Both the position numbers and the translations under genes were made by a program. This document shows positions 1-10,612 of a stretch of DNA of 64,000 nt, one piece after another (positions within the stretch are counted from its first letter, which is position 1; the number at the start of each line of letters is the position of its first letter). Under the pieces are notes generated by a model. That model saw only the letters and a program-made list of their open reading frames with translations. It had not been told where the DNA came from and did no database searches. The stretch comes from Vicia villosa (Eukaryota; Streptophyta; Magnoliopsida; Fabales; Fabaceae): NCBI RefSeq assembly GCF_029867415.1, contig NW_026705331.1, positions 124,001 to 188,000 of the forward strand, given 5' to 3'.

Positions 1-218
1 CCTCAGGCTCTAATTCTTTAAGTATTCCATTGTTATCTTCATCATAATTGTTTCACGTAACTGCATCATGCACATCCAAATTGACTTCCTGTCTCTCCGG
101 ACGGAGTTTCTGTCATATCAAAAGTAACAGCACTGGAAGTTAACTTATTTTCTCCACCATCCACAGGAATATCTTTCATTGCATGAGTATATGTGACATA
201 AGAATAACAATAACTTAC

Positions 219-405
219 CTCAGAATTAAAATCCTTGGAGAACTGGTCCTTTGTATCCCACAATATATCGAATTCATCACGGCTCAGCAACAAAATATGT
301 GACCGTATAAATGCAGTATGAAACATGACTTTAAACATCATCTCCTCACAAAGGAAAACTTCCCTTAAATGTACGCATTCAAGAACGACATCCCCTTGAA
401 CACGA
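219..405 (-). pseudogene. Class II formin, PTEN-like domain exon fragment
   Basis: The minus strand encodes about 60 residues typical of the PTEN/C2-like N-terminal domain of plant class II formins, including QGDVVLECVHL and FHTAFIRSHILLLSRDEFDILW. In the family this domain helps place the actin nucleator at membranes, while the FH1/FH2 actin-binding domains lie far downstream. A good splice donor (CTGAG then GTAAGT) ends the exon at 219. No AG acceptor is visible just before the QGDVV segment, and an in-frame TGA lies a short way upstream, so the left edge near 405 is uncertain. FH2 sequence is not in the window; it would lie beyond position 1. This could be one exon of a real gene or a decayed fragment. 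Family recognition is fairly secure; intactness is not. Confidence 0.55.
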
Positions 406-500
406 CAACAATTGGAAGTATAACAATAATTTCAATTGATAGTATTACAAAAAACTGAAAAGCGAACCTCAAATAGCTGAGCAGACTCGACATCTTCTTC

Positions 501-608
501 GTTGCTTCTGCATGATATATGTTTAAGAAAAACTAAAGTGAAGGACAATCAATATAGTTGCTTATGCATGGTATATGTTTAAGCAAAACTAAAGTGAAGG
601 TCAATCAA
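501..608. repeat. 52-bp tandem duplication
   Basis: Positions 501-552 and 557-608 are near-identical copies, each starting GTTGCTT and ending CAATCAA, separated by 4 bp and differing at a few bases. No coding sense is seen. Confidence 0.75.
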
Positions 609-1302
609 ACAAATGTTTTATATTTTCACTATTGCTAACACAGTCTGGGATTTTCAACCATTATCGAAATGGCACAATTGTATCGAGCGGAAATGGCACA
701 ATTGATTAAGAATATGCCAGTAGTACATTACCAAAGTATAAAGTATGGATAGTGTCATGTTAAGCCTTTAAAGGTGAAACCGGCGAGGTTATATACATAT
801 TGTAAAAGTATTAGAGACAATTAAGATGCTGGCTGAAAACATGAAGAGACTATGGTCATGATTTTGTATATGCTATCATCCTATGAATGGAACAAAGGAG
901 GAACATCAAAGTATACTCACACCAGAACAAATTTGTTGCATAAAATAAACATTATTAAAAATTGCTGGCTTGAGGAAGTTGTTTTTTTCACACATCTAAC
1001 ATAATGAGAATCTGTTGAGTTTAATATCTTCATTAGTTGATTTCGTTGCAGCTGCACATTTAAGTATAAGAAAACATGGTTTGTTAACTTCCCGGTAGTA
1101 TGAGTATAGTTTTGTAAGTTATGACACAGGTGCATGTATAATTCAGCGATCAATGCGACAAAATGTTAGCATAACTAATCACATAACTTCTATAATAACT
1201 TACTTAGATTCAACCAGAGATGAATTACGGTTTGCTGAAAATAGCTCAGATGACTTGAGATGAGATCCACCAACTGCAAAATCAAATCAAGTGAGCCTTG
1301 TA
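609..1302. other. AT-rich stretch without recognisable gene
   Basis: I see no gene. A 14-bp direct repeat AAATGGCACAATTG occurs near 667-680 and 692-705. The ORFs here are short and have no recognisable family features. Confidence 0.5.
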
Positions 1303-1545
1303 CTAACATACTCTTACAACTTTTAATTGGAAGACCACTCTTGGGGCTAGTTAGAGATATGAAATGCGCATTGGAAAAAGAAAATCTTAAAACCGTGTTG
1401 GACTTTTCAGCTGGTGAATGGCCACTTCATCAAACCACACAAATGGCATGCTTAGCACTAAGGTGTTGTGAGAAGACTAGGCTGAACCGGCCAGATCTTG
1501 TATCAGAAGTCTGGAATGTTCTTAAACCATTCAGAACTATTTGCA
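1303..1545 (+). pseudogene. C-terminal lobe of a U-box-type receptor-like kinase (fragment)
   Basis: About 80 codons match the end of the kinase domain of plant U-box kinases (PUB32/33/35/52-like): an ILLQLLIGRP segment, then DFSAGEWP, then LALRCCEKTRLNRPDLVSEVW, where the arginine of NRPDL is the conserved subdomain XI residue. The glycine loop, catalytic loop and DFG segment are absent upstream, and no U-box (the E2-binding domain that normally follows the kinase) is visible downstream before the retrotransposon at 2283. It is therefore a fragment and cannot be an active kinase on its own. It lies 0.9 kb from the formin fragment on the opposite strand. Either both are remnants of neighbouring genes or both were captured by an unseen element. 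Confidence 0.6.
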
Positions 1546-2277
1546 TAAACAGGAGACAGAAGTTGAATTATCAAATAAACCATGAAAAAAATTACCTGAG
1601 AATGACAACAATAGTATTTTCCAGATGCTGCGGTATTTTCCAGATTAACAATTGTTTTTACCTTCCCGCCAACATGCAATACAAACGCTAACAAAATGGC
1701 CACCGGAAATCCCAAATTGATATATAATTTCAATATTGACACCATTATAGTCGCAAAAAAAGAATTATTTATTTTGCGGTGTTATAAACATGTAGGATAT
1801 GTGCCACTCTCTCGACCCATCAACTTGACGACACCGATATATCAACATCTTCAACACCTGCAAATTGACAGTGGTTAGAAGCATCATACATAAATAAAAT
1901 ATTTGAATACACAGAAGTTAGAACCTTGGTATAGATCCTTGATCTCAGATCTGCATCTAAAGGCTTCATTCCTAAGATGAAATGATTAACAAAGACTGTA
2001 GTCACTACTGGAATAATTCGCATTCCGCCGCTTCCTCCAATGATTTAAGAACACAGTTAAATAGAGCTCATCCAGGCTGAAAGATTTCTCTGAAAATTTG
2101 TTGTAGCAATGAGAAGTTCTACTACGGGCGATGATGGGCCTGTCGGTGCACAAGATATAAGGAACGCTTGTAATCTATTTCAAAGCTTTATGCCGTATAC
2201 GGATGCAGGAATATTTGGCAGATCTACAAAGCTGTAAAGTGATTCAAATAATTAGTTATTATATACAGAAAGGTGTC
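1546..2277. other. No supported gene
   Basis: Several short ORFs exist on both strands but none has recognisable domains. This is the left flank of the outer retrotransposon. A 22-bp string at 2251-2272 recurs at 53341-53362 in the right flank. Confidence 0.5.
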
Positions 2278-2282
2278 AGATG

Positions 2283-3612
2283 TGTTAGAACAAGATTGAG
2301 AATTTATGTTCAGAATCTGGTTTTGATGATAACAAGCATATATTTTGTGAGTAACAATTTTATTACTAATGGTTTCATTTAGTGTGCAAATATTATGGTA
2401 TAAATCTTATACAGGATTCATCAGAAAAAGAGTACAACAACTACATCTAAAACATTCAGAAGATTGACAAAGCTAAACATAATTCATCAGATGTTCTGAC
2501 TAAGAATACGTTAAACCAGCCAAGATCAGCAAATCAGAAGTAAAGAAGTAACAACGAGGAACAAGACCATTCAGAAGAATATGCAACAACAATAGTATCA
2601 CAAGAAGCTAGAATTCAACAAGATAATCTTCAAAGCAATACCAACGCTTACAAACAAAAACTATATCAGAAACTGAATTAGATATGAAAGAAGAATCAAA
2701 CATTCAGAAGATGGAAGAAAGCTAAAAGTCATCATATCAAATAAAGCCTCAATCAGAAAGTACATCAGAAGCTGCAAGGAAATGAACAAGAAAGATCATT
2801 ACAAGAAGATTTGCAAACATCAGAAGATCACGCAAGTATAAAGATCAGAAGTTATGAAGTTACAAGTTCTGAAGCTACGATACAGTGACATACAAGATAA
2901 AAACATCGGCAAACGTCACGTACAAGCCAATGAAGAACCTACAGCTCAGCATACAGAATTGAATAAAATACAAAGAGCTGAGAATCAAAGGGAGAGCCGT
3001 TAGAAACATCATCACGTGCAAAATGGTTACAACATTTAAAAGGAACAACTCACAAGGTTAAAAGAAGAAGCAAGCTACATGCAGCAAATTGAAGAAAGAA
3101 AAACCAGAGTAACACGCCACAAACTGACATTAGGATAAGATTATGTCATGGACACATGCAGCCAATCAATACGATCCGTTCAAATCCATACTCAACCAGA
3201 TTGCAACGGCTACATTCCAACGGTAACCACTCATCAAGCTATAAATAGAACCAATCTTAAAATTGGATGTGTGTGGAGTGACCACAGTATATGGAATCCA
3301 TCCATCCTGCACAGAGTGAAAAATCAATCTATACAGAATGGAGAGTGAGTGATCATCCATCCCTTTAATGGATCCTGAGAGAAAAAGACAATATCCAGTA
3401 AGGATCATCCATGAAGATAAGAAGAAAATGTGCAACCAAAGATATATTCTGCACACAAAAAAGAAGAAAGAATCTGCAGAACCCATCTGTGTATTTGTAG
3501 ATTTAGCAGCTGAGCATGGATACTTAAATGAATAAATATGAAGACCTGCATAAGAAGATACAAGAGGCAACACATAGTCTGTATACGATAAGCAACAATA
3601 ATGAAATACATT
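2283..3612 (+). repeat. 5' LTR of outer copia element, left part
   Basis: Aligns over its length with 49853-51177 of the 3' LTR. It is broken at 3612 by the Ogre insertion and resumes at 36847. Short ORFs inside it are by-products of LTR sequence. Confidence 0.9.
3239..3248 (+). promoter_or_regulatory. TATA box of outer copia LTR
   Basis: CTATAAATAG about 0.96 kb into the LTR, the U3 position expected for a retrotransposon promoter. The same sequence is in the 3' LTR at 50808-50817. Confidence 0.55.
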
Positions 3613-4147
3613 TGTTATACCCCAAAATTTGCCCGCATCTTTTTTCAAGAAAACTCCAATCTGAAAATTAAGAGTCTCATATAATCATGGATTTTTATTT
3701 CAACAAATATCCTGACATATGAAATACTTAGTTTTTAGAATTTTTCTTATGCAGTAATTTGGCTTGCAGTTGAATTTATTCTTACGCAAACGCCAAATAC
3801 TGTTTATTACTTCACACATGCTATTTATTTATTTACAGATAAATAGTACTGACACAATTGGTACAGAGTTAAATCTTTTTGCAGGCGCAGAATCAGGAAA
3901 CTCAGACTGTACTGGTAACAAGTAGATTATTATTCTCTTTTGTTTCCCACTAATTTTGGTACTATATTCCATTATTTTCAAAAATCTTTTCAAATCTCTT
4001 TTTCAAAAATCAAATCCTAACTTTATTCTCTACATCTCTCTTTTTCCCAACATTATCATACACTTTCTTTCAAATCTTACTTCCACTCAAATTTTCCTTT
4101 TGTACGGAATCACATCATTCCCCAACGTCTCTATCCTTCTTTCCATT

Positions 4148-4157
4148 CTATAAATAC
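4148..4157 (+). promoter_or_regulatory. Ogre LTR TATA box
   Basis: CTATAAATAC followed by a pyrimidine/A-rich segment. A start site about 30 bp downstream (near 4180) is inferred. No ATG occurs between the box and 4249. An identical copy lies in the 3' LTR at 32708-32717. Confidence 0.55.
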
Positions 4158-4248
4158 CTCTCATTTTCTCATAAAAATCTCACATCAAATTCTAATTCAT
4201 CTCTCAAATTTCTACTTCATAATCCATCCTTTCTTCTTCCCCGACAAA

Positions 4249-4416
4249 ATGGCAAAGCGGTGGGAAACGTGTTTTCTTATGGTCATCACCATTGCTACGG
4301 TGATCATGTCTTTCTTCTGTCTACATAGCCCGGAACACTGTGGACCTGGGATGCTTATGCTCCCAATCATCTACATGTTACTATTTGTAGCATGGGTTAT
4401 CAATCGTCATTCTTAA
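4249..4416 (+). CDS. Small two-membrane-segment ORF inside Ogre 5' LTR
   Basis: ATG at 4249 with A at -3 and G at +4 opens a 55-codon frame ending TAA at 4414-4416. The predicted peptide starts MAKRWETCF, has a hydrophobic run at about residues 8-24 (VITIATVIMSFF), a short loop with HSPEHCGPG, and a second hydrophobic run at about residues 35-50 (MLMLPIIYMLLFVAWV), ending INRHS. That reads as a two-pass membrane peptide with a charged N-terminus. It is the first AUG downstream of the predicted start site, about 90 bp from the TATA box, so a scanning ribosome would meet it first. The 3' LTR carries the same ORF at 32809-32976 without change. I know of no named family. It may be a real peptide, a regulatory upstream ORF, or chance. 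Confidence 0.45.
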   Translation: MAKRWETCFLMVITIATVIMSFFCLHSPEHCGPGMLMLPIIYMLLFVAWVINRHS

Positions 4417-4687
4417 AATTTGCCGTATTTCTTATTTCTTAAATGTACCGTTTATTCGTCGTACTGTTCAATATAGTATGTAATATTTGTACTGTCAGTA
4501 TTAAATATTGTACTATTTGTCATAATATTGCTTAATTACTCAGATAATATTTTGTGTGTTTTCTGCCAGTCAAATATTCATTTTTCTGTGCATTAAATGA
4601 TTTTCAGGGTTATTATCGGTAATTTTGCCCGCATACAGCAAATATTAGTTATTTATTATGTCTGTGTTTTTTTTAACAAGTCATGTA

Positions 4688-4693
4688 AATAAA
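4688..4693 (+). promoter_or_regulatory. Possible polyadenylation signal in Ogre LTR
   Basis: AATAAA followed by a T-rich stretch, about 0.5 kb after the predicted start site. If used in the 3' LTR (near 33248), R would be about 4180-4715 and would contain the 55-codon ORF. Inference from position and hexamer only. Confidence 0.3.
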
Positions 4694-6583
4694 CTTTCAT
4701 TTTTTTTCACATAAAACAAAAACAAAAACAACAAAAAAGAAAATTAACTTTGACTGTTGATTTTTCACTCTAACTGCTACGTCAATACCTGAACAGTCAA
4801 TTGACAGTCAAACTGCTGGCAGTACAATTCTCAGTGTTTTGTACCATCAATCAAATCAATCTTTTACAATTCAAAATTCCAAGATTTTTGTTCTAGAAGT
4901 CTTCTGAATATCACGCGATTAGCAGAGACTCAACACTGCACAAAAATCAGGTACGCTTAACTGTCTCCTACACAAACAGTCCCTGACTAGGGTTTTCTTG
5001 TTTTTACAGGAGAAACAAGTTTTTGAGACCACAAATGGATTTCATGCACATCCATATATCTCAAAGTACCATCATACAAATTTTCAAACTTCAATTCACT
5101 CAGACGCACCGTCAGCAGCTCAAACAGTCAACAGACGACCCGTTTGACCAAAAAGTCAACAGACAGTCAAAAATGATTTTTTTTGTCAAAGTCCATATTT
5201 TGTCAAAGGATTCATCATTTGATCATTGGATGATCATAATTCATCAAGGAAAGATCAAAAATCAACAAAACCCTAAGATTCAAAATTAGGGTTTTTGCCT
5301 GAAAAGTCAACTCAACTTTGACTGGTCATAACTCTCTCATCCTTCATCCAAAAAATTCAAACCAAAGCTCATTTTGAAGGAAATTCAATTATCTTTCAAA
5401 TGCAATTGATCCCATGGTCATTGTATTCACCATTTGAAAAATATGACCAAAGACATTACAGGTCATTTTCAAAGTCAACAAAAAGACACTTTTTTCAAAA
5501 GGACACACAAGGAGCATCAAAAATCATTTTGACATGAGACCAAAGACATTGGTTAGAGGACTCTTTGAGGTTTCCAAAAAGTGCAAGATCTCCTTCATAT
5601 GACAAAAATTGAGGGATTTACACCTTGTTGAAGTTGGCTAAAGTTTGGGAAAATACATGAAATCAACATTGCTCAAAAATGTATTTTTTCCAAATGGGGC
5701 CAAGTTTTCATGGTTCAAACATCATTTCCATAATATAATGGGCCTCCCACGACCAAGACAAAGCCCACATCATTTTTATCCATTTTTGATTTAATTTTAT
5801 CACATATAAGATTAAATTTAAAAAGGAAAATGGAAGGATAATGCATAGCTTGAATTCCAAGCATGACTCATCAAGAGAATCATTCAACTCTGTCCCAAGC
5901 CAAAGTACAGCAGAGGGAGAGAAGAAAATCAAGCCATAGTGGCTTAAATGCCAAGCTACACATGTGAAAAAAGTCAAAAATTCAACAAAGCACTTATTGC
6001 TTTCTAGCTTAGATTTTAAGCACTTCAATGCTTATATATAGGCTAGCATACTTCAGTAATGAAGAGAGACAAGTTCAGAAACAAAGCCTTGCTTGTAACA
6101 CACTTGTAATCACTTGAAACTTTTCAAAGAAATCTCAAATTCGAATTTTGAATTCCAGTCACTTTCCATACAAACTAAACATTCTAATACCTTCCTCAAG
6201 CATCACTGAACATATCTCAATCATTTCCAAGTCTTGAAACCTCATAAATCGAGCTACCTAGGCCACGGTTTGTTCAAACTAAAACTAACTTATATCTCAT
6301 AACACACGCATATCTAGCAAGATGTAGACATATATTTGAACTTAATGTGGTGTGTAGATCGTTTCTGGACATTTAATTAAGGTTTGGTTGCTTATATACG
6401 AAGTTACCATTTTAGGGTTCATACTCTCCAAATTAGGGCTTTCTGAAATAAGCAAAATTACAGGTTCTAAGTGGTACCACTGAATTCGTATGGACTAGAC
6501 GAATTGAATGGGCATGTCGCGCCAAATTTATATTCACGTTTACACCTATTCGCTATTTTGCAGGCTTAAGCATCACTTATTAT

Positions 6584-6605
6584 AGCGCTTTTTTACAAAA
6601 GCGCT
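6584..6605. repeat. Perfect 9-bp-stem hairpin in Ogre LTR
   Basis: AGCGCTTTT, a 4-nt spacer TTAC, then AAAAGCGCT. It is identical in the 3' LTR at 35144-35165. It lies in the transcribed R/U5 part. Confidence 0.7.
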
Positions 6606-8308
6606 GTCAAAGGTGTTGTCTGGAGGTTGAAGATGATGCGTGTCCTCACCCTATTGGCTGGCATGCGCGCGTGTTTTTTAAATTTGTCTCTGATTCTGTG
6701 CTTTGCAGGTGTAACTTTTACCACGTGCCTCAATATCTGGGCCATCTGATCTCATTTAATGACTCATCCAACGCATCAGAATGAATCCCCATACCATGGA
6801 CTCTCAGATTAATCACACATGATCATGTATCCTTTTATTTTCTATTTTATTTTAATTTTCTTTGCAAAATTAATTAAAAATAGTTTTAAAAATCCAAAAA
6901 ATACACAAAAAATATTTTTAGACTTCTAAAATAATATATTATTTTCTGAAATAAAAATATTTCATTTTTCTTCAAAATTTCAATATTTTGCATAATTAAT
7001 TAGTATATATTTATATATTTGCTTTTTAATTATTCTAACCAATCAAAAAATCATAAAAAAAAATTGTTCTTTATATTAAATATTGTTTATATGTTATAAA
7101 CTAATTTTGTACATATTTAGGATAATTTTCTCTTTAAGTTTTAATTATTTGTATAATTATTTGCATAATTATGTTTTAATTAGCTTAATCAATTTCAAAT
7201 CAATTTCAAAAATTCCAAAAAATTAGTTTTGTTTTAAAATTAATTGACAAATATTTTGTACATTTTTTTAAACTTAATTTCTAGGTTTAAATTTATTTTC
7301 ATCTTTTTTTCATTTTAATTTAATTAATCATGCATTAATTATAATTAAAATCAATCATAAAAAAAATCCAAAAACATGCCTTTTATTTTTCTTGCAATTT
7401 AAATTCCTAGATAAATGTATAGGATGTCAAATTCATGTAAATAGGCTAGTTTACATTTCCTGCACAATCGATGTAATAGCGTAGATTTACTTTCCGCACT
7501 TTACATTTCCGCATTTTAATTTCCAGCAAATATAAACTGCGTGTATGTCAAAGATAAAATTGAACCGTTAGATCACTAACTTCAAAGATAAAATATCTGA
7601 ATCCAAACACAATCACACTTGCACCTCTTAAGGTAATCCCTTCTCATTCTTTTCAAAATCAAAGTCAAAATTCTACTATTTCGAGTACAAAATCGAACCT
7701 TTTGTTTGTATCCGGTGAAAGGATAGATTTTTAAAGGAAATAAGGATAAAGACCTTACAACTCAGGGTAGACCTCCTAGTTTGCTTGCTCAAATCAAAAC
7801 AAACAAAATTCTCATACACTGTTGTTTTTCAAACAAAACTTTCCAAAAAGACAATACTTTGTATACATCCAAACACGGATCATTACAAAGTTAACGTTCT
7901 TTTCAAAACATCTTTTGAAAGATAAACAAACATTTTGTATACATCCGCACAAGGATCATTACAAATTCAATTTACAAAGGTATTTGAAACCACATATGAG
8001 CATTCTAAAGCAATTGAAAAATGATCGAAAAACAAGTGAGCTAAGCAAACTTAAGAGCCCATGGATAACCATGGATACAAAGGGTGCTAACACCTTCCCT
8101 TTGTATAACCTACCCCCTTACCCAGAATTTCTTAAAGGTCTTTTTTCTGTTTCTTTTATAAACCTTTCCTTAATTGGATAAAATAAAAGGTCGGTGGCGA
8201 CTCTGTGAATTTTCAAAAATGCGAAAGCATAAGCGATAAAAAAGAGTCAGTTCACGTATCTCTCCCGCTCAGAGGTATGGCCCGAAAAAAAACGGAGGTC
8301 CACAGAAC

Positions 8309-8326
8309 TGGCGACTCTGCTGGGGA
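8309..8326 (+). other. Ogre primer-binding site
   Basis: TGGCGACTCTGCTGGGGA begins 4 nt after the 5' LTR end. The TGG start and position fit pairing with a tRNA 3' end; published Ogre elements use tRNA-Arg, which I take from family knowledge rather than from a search. Confidence 0.75.
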
Positions 8327-8982
8327 GTCACTTTCAAAAAACAAAATGTTTTCTAAAGGGGTTACCTTAAGAGAATAGATTACTTCGATGTTTTCAATTG
8401 TTTGACTTGATTGCTCTATTTTTCAAAGGTTTGTTTGGGTATTTTGCTTGTGTGGAAGATTCTAACCCGAATCTCGAGATACCTTAAGTATATGACAATA
8501 GACCAAGAAAACTGTACGGCATGTACCGATACGGTTGATCTGGTAGTCATCGTTAGTGCGATACTTTGGTTTATACTGATGTCCCATGAAAACGATCAAG
8601 GAGTATATTAGGCTTCCGAAATGTCATTAAACACTAATTTGTCTTAGAACCTTTTTAGTTGAACTTGACTTGTGGCCTATTAAGTGGCTAGCTTTGAAAT
8701 TGATCGAAGTTAGTTATCCTCGAGGAATATTTTGATCGGCCGTTCGAGCGCCGTATTGAGATGTTACTTCCAAGGATCATAGAACCCGAATACTATTCTA
8801 GGACAGGTTTTAACCAACTCAACTTCAGTGGGGAGGGTATCACCTATCAGCTCCATGCAAGCCTTTAAACCTAAGGCTATTGTTTGATTTGTTTTTGTGT
8901 GCCACATGTTTGCATCATAAGCATATCATTTTCTCACAAAACACTTCAAGGATCAAAGAGTTTACATTTGTTTTTGCAGGTA
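8327..8982 (+). other. Ogre untranslated leader
   Basis: Between the primer-binding site and ORF1 there is no recognisable gene. It ends TTTTTGCAGGTA just before the ORF1 ATG, resembling a 3' splice site, so ORF1 may be translated from a spliced leader. That is inference. Confidence 0.4.
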
Positions 8983-10326
8983 ATGGCTCCCGCCACCCGA
9001 GATTACATCCGAATCAACATCTCAACGGTACCATCTGAACTAAAAGACTTAGTGTCAGAATTCCCCAGGAATGTTCAATTCACCGAAAGGCATGGTCACC
9101 TACTCCATTTGGTTACCTCAAAATTTGAAGAAGACATGATACGGGTCCTGTTCCAGTTCTTTGACCCTGAACATCATTGCTTTACCTTTCCTGATTACCA
9201 GTTGGTACCCACTTTGGAAGAATTCTCTGAACTAATTGGATTGCCTGTTCGAAATCAATTACCTTTCACTGGTTTAGAAAGGACTCCAAAACCTGAGGTC
9301 ATTGCTGCTGCTTTACATCTGCGAAAATCAGAAATCGAGTCCAATTGGGAAACAAAGAGTGGAGTTAAGGGTTTGCTTGCTAAGTTCTTATTGGAAAAGG
9401 CTCGATTACTGCTAGAAAACAAAAGTTATCCAACTTTTGAGGAGGTTATGGCCCTTTTGATCTATGGGTTGGTTTTATTCCCTAATCCCGACCAGTTCAT
9501 AAGTGTACACATCATCAACCTTTTCCTAACCCGTAACCCGGTATCAACATTGCTGGGAGACATCCTACATTCTCTACACACTCGTACCATGAAGAAACGA
9601 GGAACTCTTATGTGCTGTATACCACTACTGGCTAGGTGGTTTACATTTCATCTTCCCCGATCAGTGTTGAGAAATGAACAAAGAATGCAATGGTCTCGCA
9701 GGATTATGTCTTTGTCTCATTCAGATATCCGGTGGAACAACTTATTTCAAAGAGACGTTACTATCATTGATCATTGTGGAAACTACCCTAATGTGCCACT
9801 CCTTGGCATCAAAGGGGGCATCACTTACAATCCCTCTTTAGCTTTACGCCAATTCGGATATGCAAGGAGCAACGGTCCTCACGACATGATTATCCGTGGC
9901 ATTGTGTTTGATTACGAGAATGATTCCCATAGACACCGACGAAGGTTCATACATGCATGGGACAGTGTCTATAGAATAGAAAGCAAAACTTTGGGGCAAT
10001 GGAATTCTATCCCTATGGAACCTTACCTCAGATGGGTCCGCACTCATGCTCAGAAACTCATTATGCCATATCCCGTTATTTTACCTGTGACTATTGAGCC
10101 AGAGGTCGAAGGAGACGAACCTCAAGTTATTCTACACCCGGATATGCCAACTGACCTAGAAGAGTTGCAAAAATCTTGGGTTCAACTAAAAGAGGAAAGA
10201 GACACCTTCAAAGCACACTGTCAGGACTATGAGAGAAGGATATTGGAGCTCACCGGACAGCTTCAAGAAGAACAGCAGATCAACACATTCCTGGGGGCAA
10301 AGAGAAAGCGTCCATGGGAGACCTGA
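8983..10326 (+). CDS. Ogre ORF1 protein (DUF7745-like)
   Basis: A 447-residue uninterrupted frame beginning MAPATRDYIRIN. Ogre elements are known for an extra ORF upstream of gag with no proven function. The sequence resembles the DUF7745 family found in many plant proteins and retroelements, with FTFPDYQLVPTLEEFSELIGLPV early on (a pattern also seen in plant mobile domain proteins) and EPYLRWVRTHAQKL near residue 350. The C-terminal 60 residues, rich in E, L, K and R at heptad spacing and ending RKRPWET, look like a coiled coil with a basic tail. The frame is open 99 bp further upstream, but the ATG at 8983 follows a splice-acceptor-like TTGCAG and starts the conserved part. It is the only major Ogre ORF here without a stop. 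A particle-assembly or nucleic-acid role is possible but unproven. Confidence 0.8.
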   Translation: MAPATRDYIRINISTVPSELKDLVSEFPRNVQFTERHGHLLHLVTSKFEEDMIRVLFQFFDPEHHCFTFPDYQLVPTLEEFSELIGLPVRNQLPFTGLERTPKPEVIAAALHLRKSEIESNWETKSGVKGLLAKFLLEKARLLLENKSYPTFEEVMALLIYGLVLFPNPDQFISVHIINLFLTRNPVSTLLGDILHSLHTRTMKKRGTLMCCIPLLARWFTFHLPRSVLRNEQRMQWSRRIMSLSHSDIRWNNLFQRDVTIIDHCGNYPNVPLLGIKGGITYNPSLALRQFGYARSNGPHDMIIRGIVFDYENDSHRHRRRFIHAWDSVYRIESKTLGQWNSIPMEPYLRWVRTHAQKLIMPYPVILPVTIEPEVEGDEPQVILHPDMPTDLEELQKSWVQLKEERDTFKAHCQDYERRILELTGQLQEEQQINTFLGAKRKRPWET

Positions 10327-10612
10327 AGGATCATTTATTTTATTTCTGTCTTGTAAGCCCAAATGAGGCAAAGAAAAAAAGAGAATAAATTGATTAACTA
10401 ATGTTTGTTTCTTCTTTAACAAATCTAAACTCTAAGATCCTTGAAAACATTGCACACACATTTCATTCATATACACTGCATTCACATACATTGCATTCAT
10501 ATACATTGCATATACATTTCATTCATATACATTGCATCCAGTCATACACATTGCGTAACAGGTTCTCATGACGGATTTCTCATCTCCTCGCTGTTTATTT
10601 CAGTCAGAAGAG
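10327..10612 (+). other. ORF1-gag spacer with short ATTCATATACATTGC-type repeats
   Basis: From about 10445 to 10560 there are imperfect 15-22 bp repeats of the pattern CATTCATATACATTGC. The spacer ends TTTATTTCAG before the gag start, another acceptor-like site. Confidence 0.55.

Larger units (their letters stand above)
3613..8304 (+). repeat. Ogre 5' LTR
   Basis: Differs from the 3' LTR by about 17 substitutions and three gaps of 15, 2 and 1 bp, which account for the 18-bp length difference. The 15-bp gap near 7490 removes sequence between two TTTCCGCA repeats. From the TATA box at 4148, U3 is about 0.57 kb, leaving about 4.1 kb of R+U5, so the transcript would carry an unusually long leader. 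The segment 6840-7380 is extremely AT-rich. Confidence 0.95.

Noticed and set aside
2099..2236. Possible exon starting MRSSTTGDDGPVGAQD
   Set aside because: Short, unsupported by homology I recognise, and without clear splice sites.
3166..3648. 160-codon minus-strand ORF (and the similar 174-codon one at 50735-51259)
   Set aside because: Both lie antisense in copia LTRs, cross the LTR/Ogre junction in one case, and differ between LTR copies; no recognisable family.
4949..5009. Possible LTR intron (CAG|GTACGC to TTTTTACAG)
   Set aside because: About 60 bp is short for a plant intron and there is no frame to test it.
5708..6028. 106-codon minus ORF in the Ogre LTR (and copy at 34268-34588)
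   Set aside because: Antisense to LTR leader, no start context or domain; unlike the 55-codon ORF it has no placement supporting translation.
7822..8181. 119-codon plus-strand ORF near the Ogre LTR end (copy at 36364-36723)
   Set aside because: Low-complexity Lys/Phe/Ile composition, preceded by many ATGs in a long leader, no family features; kept out as probable chance.
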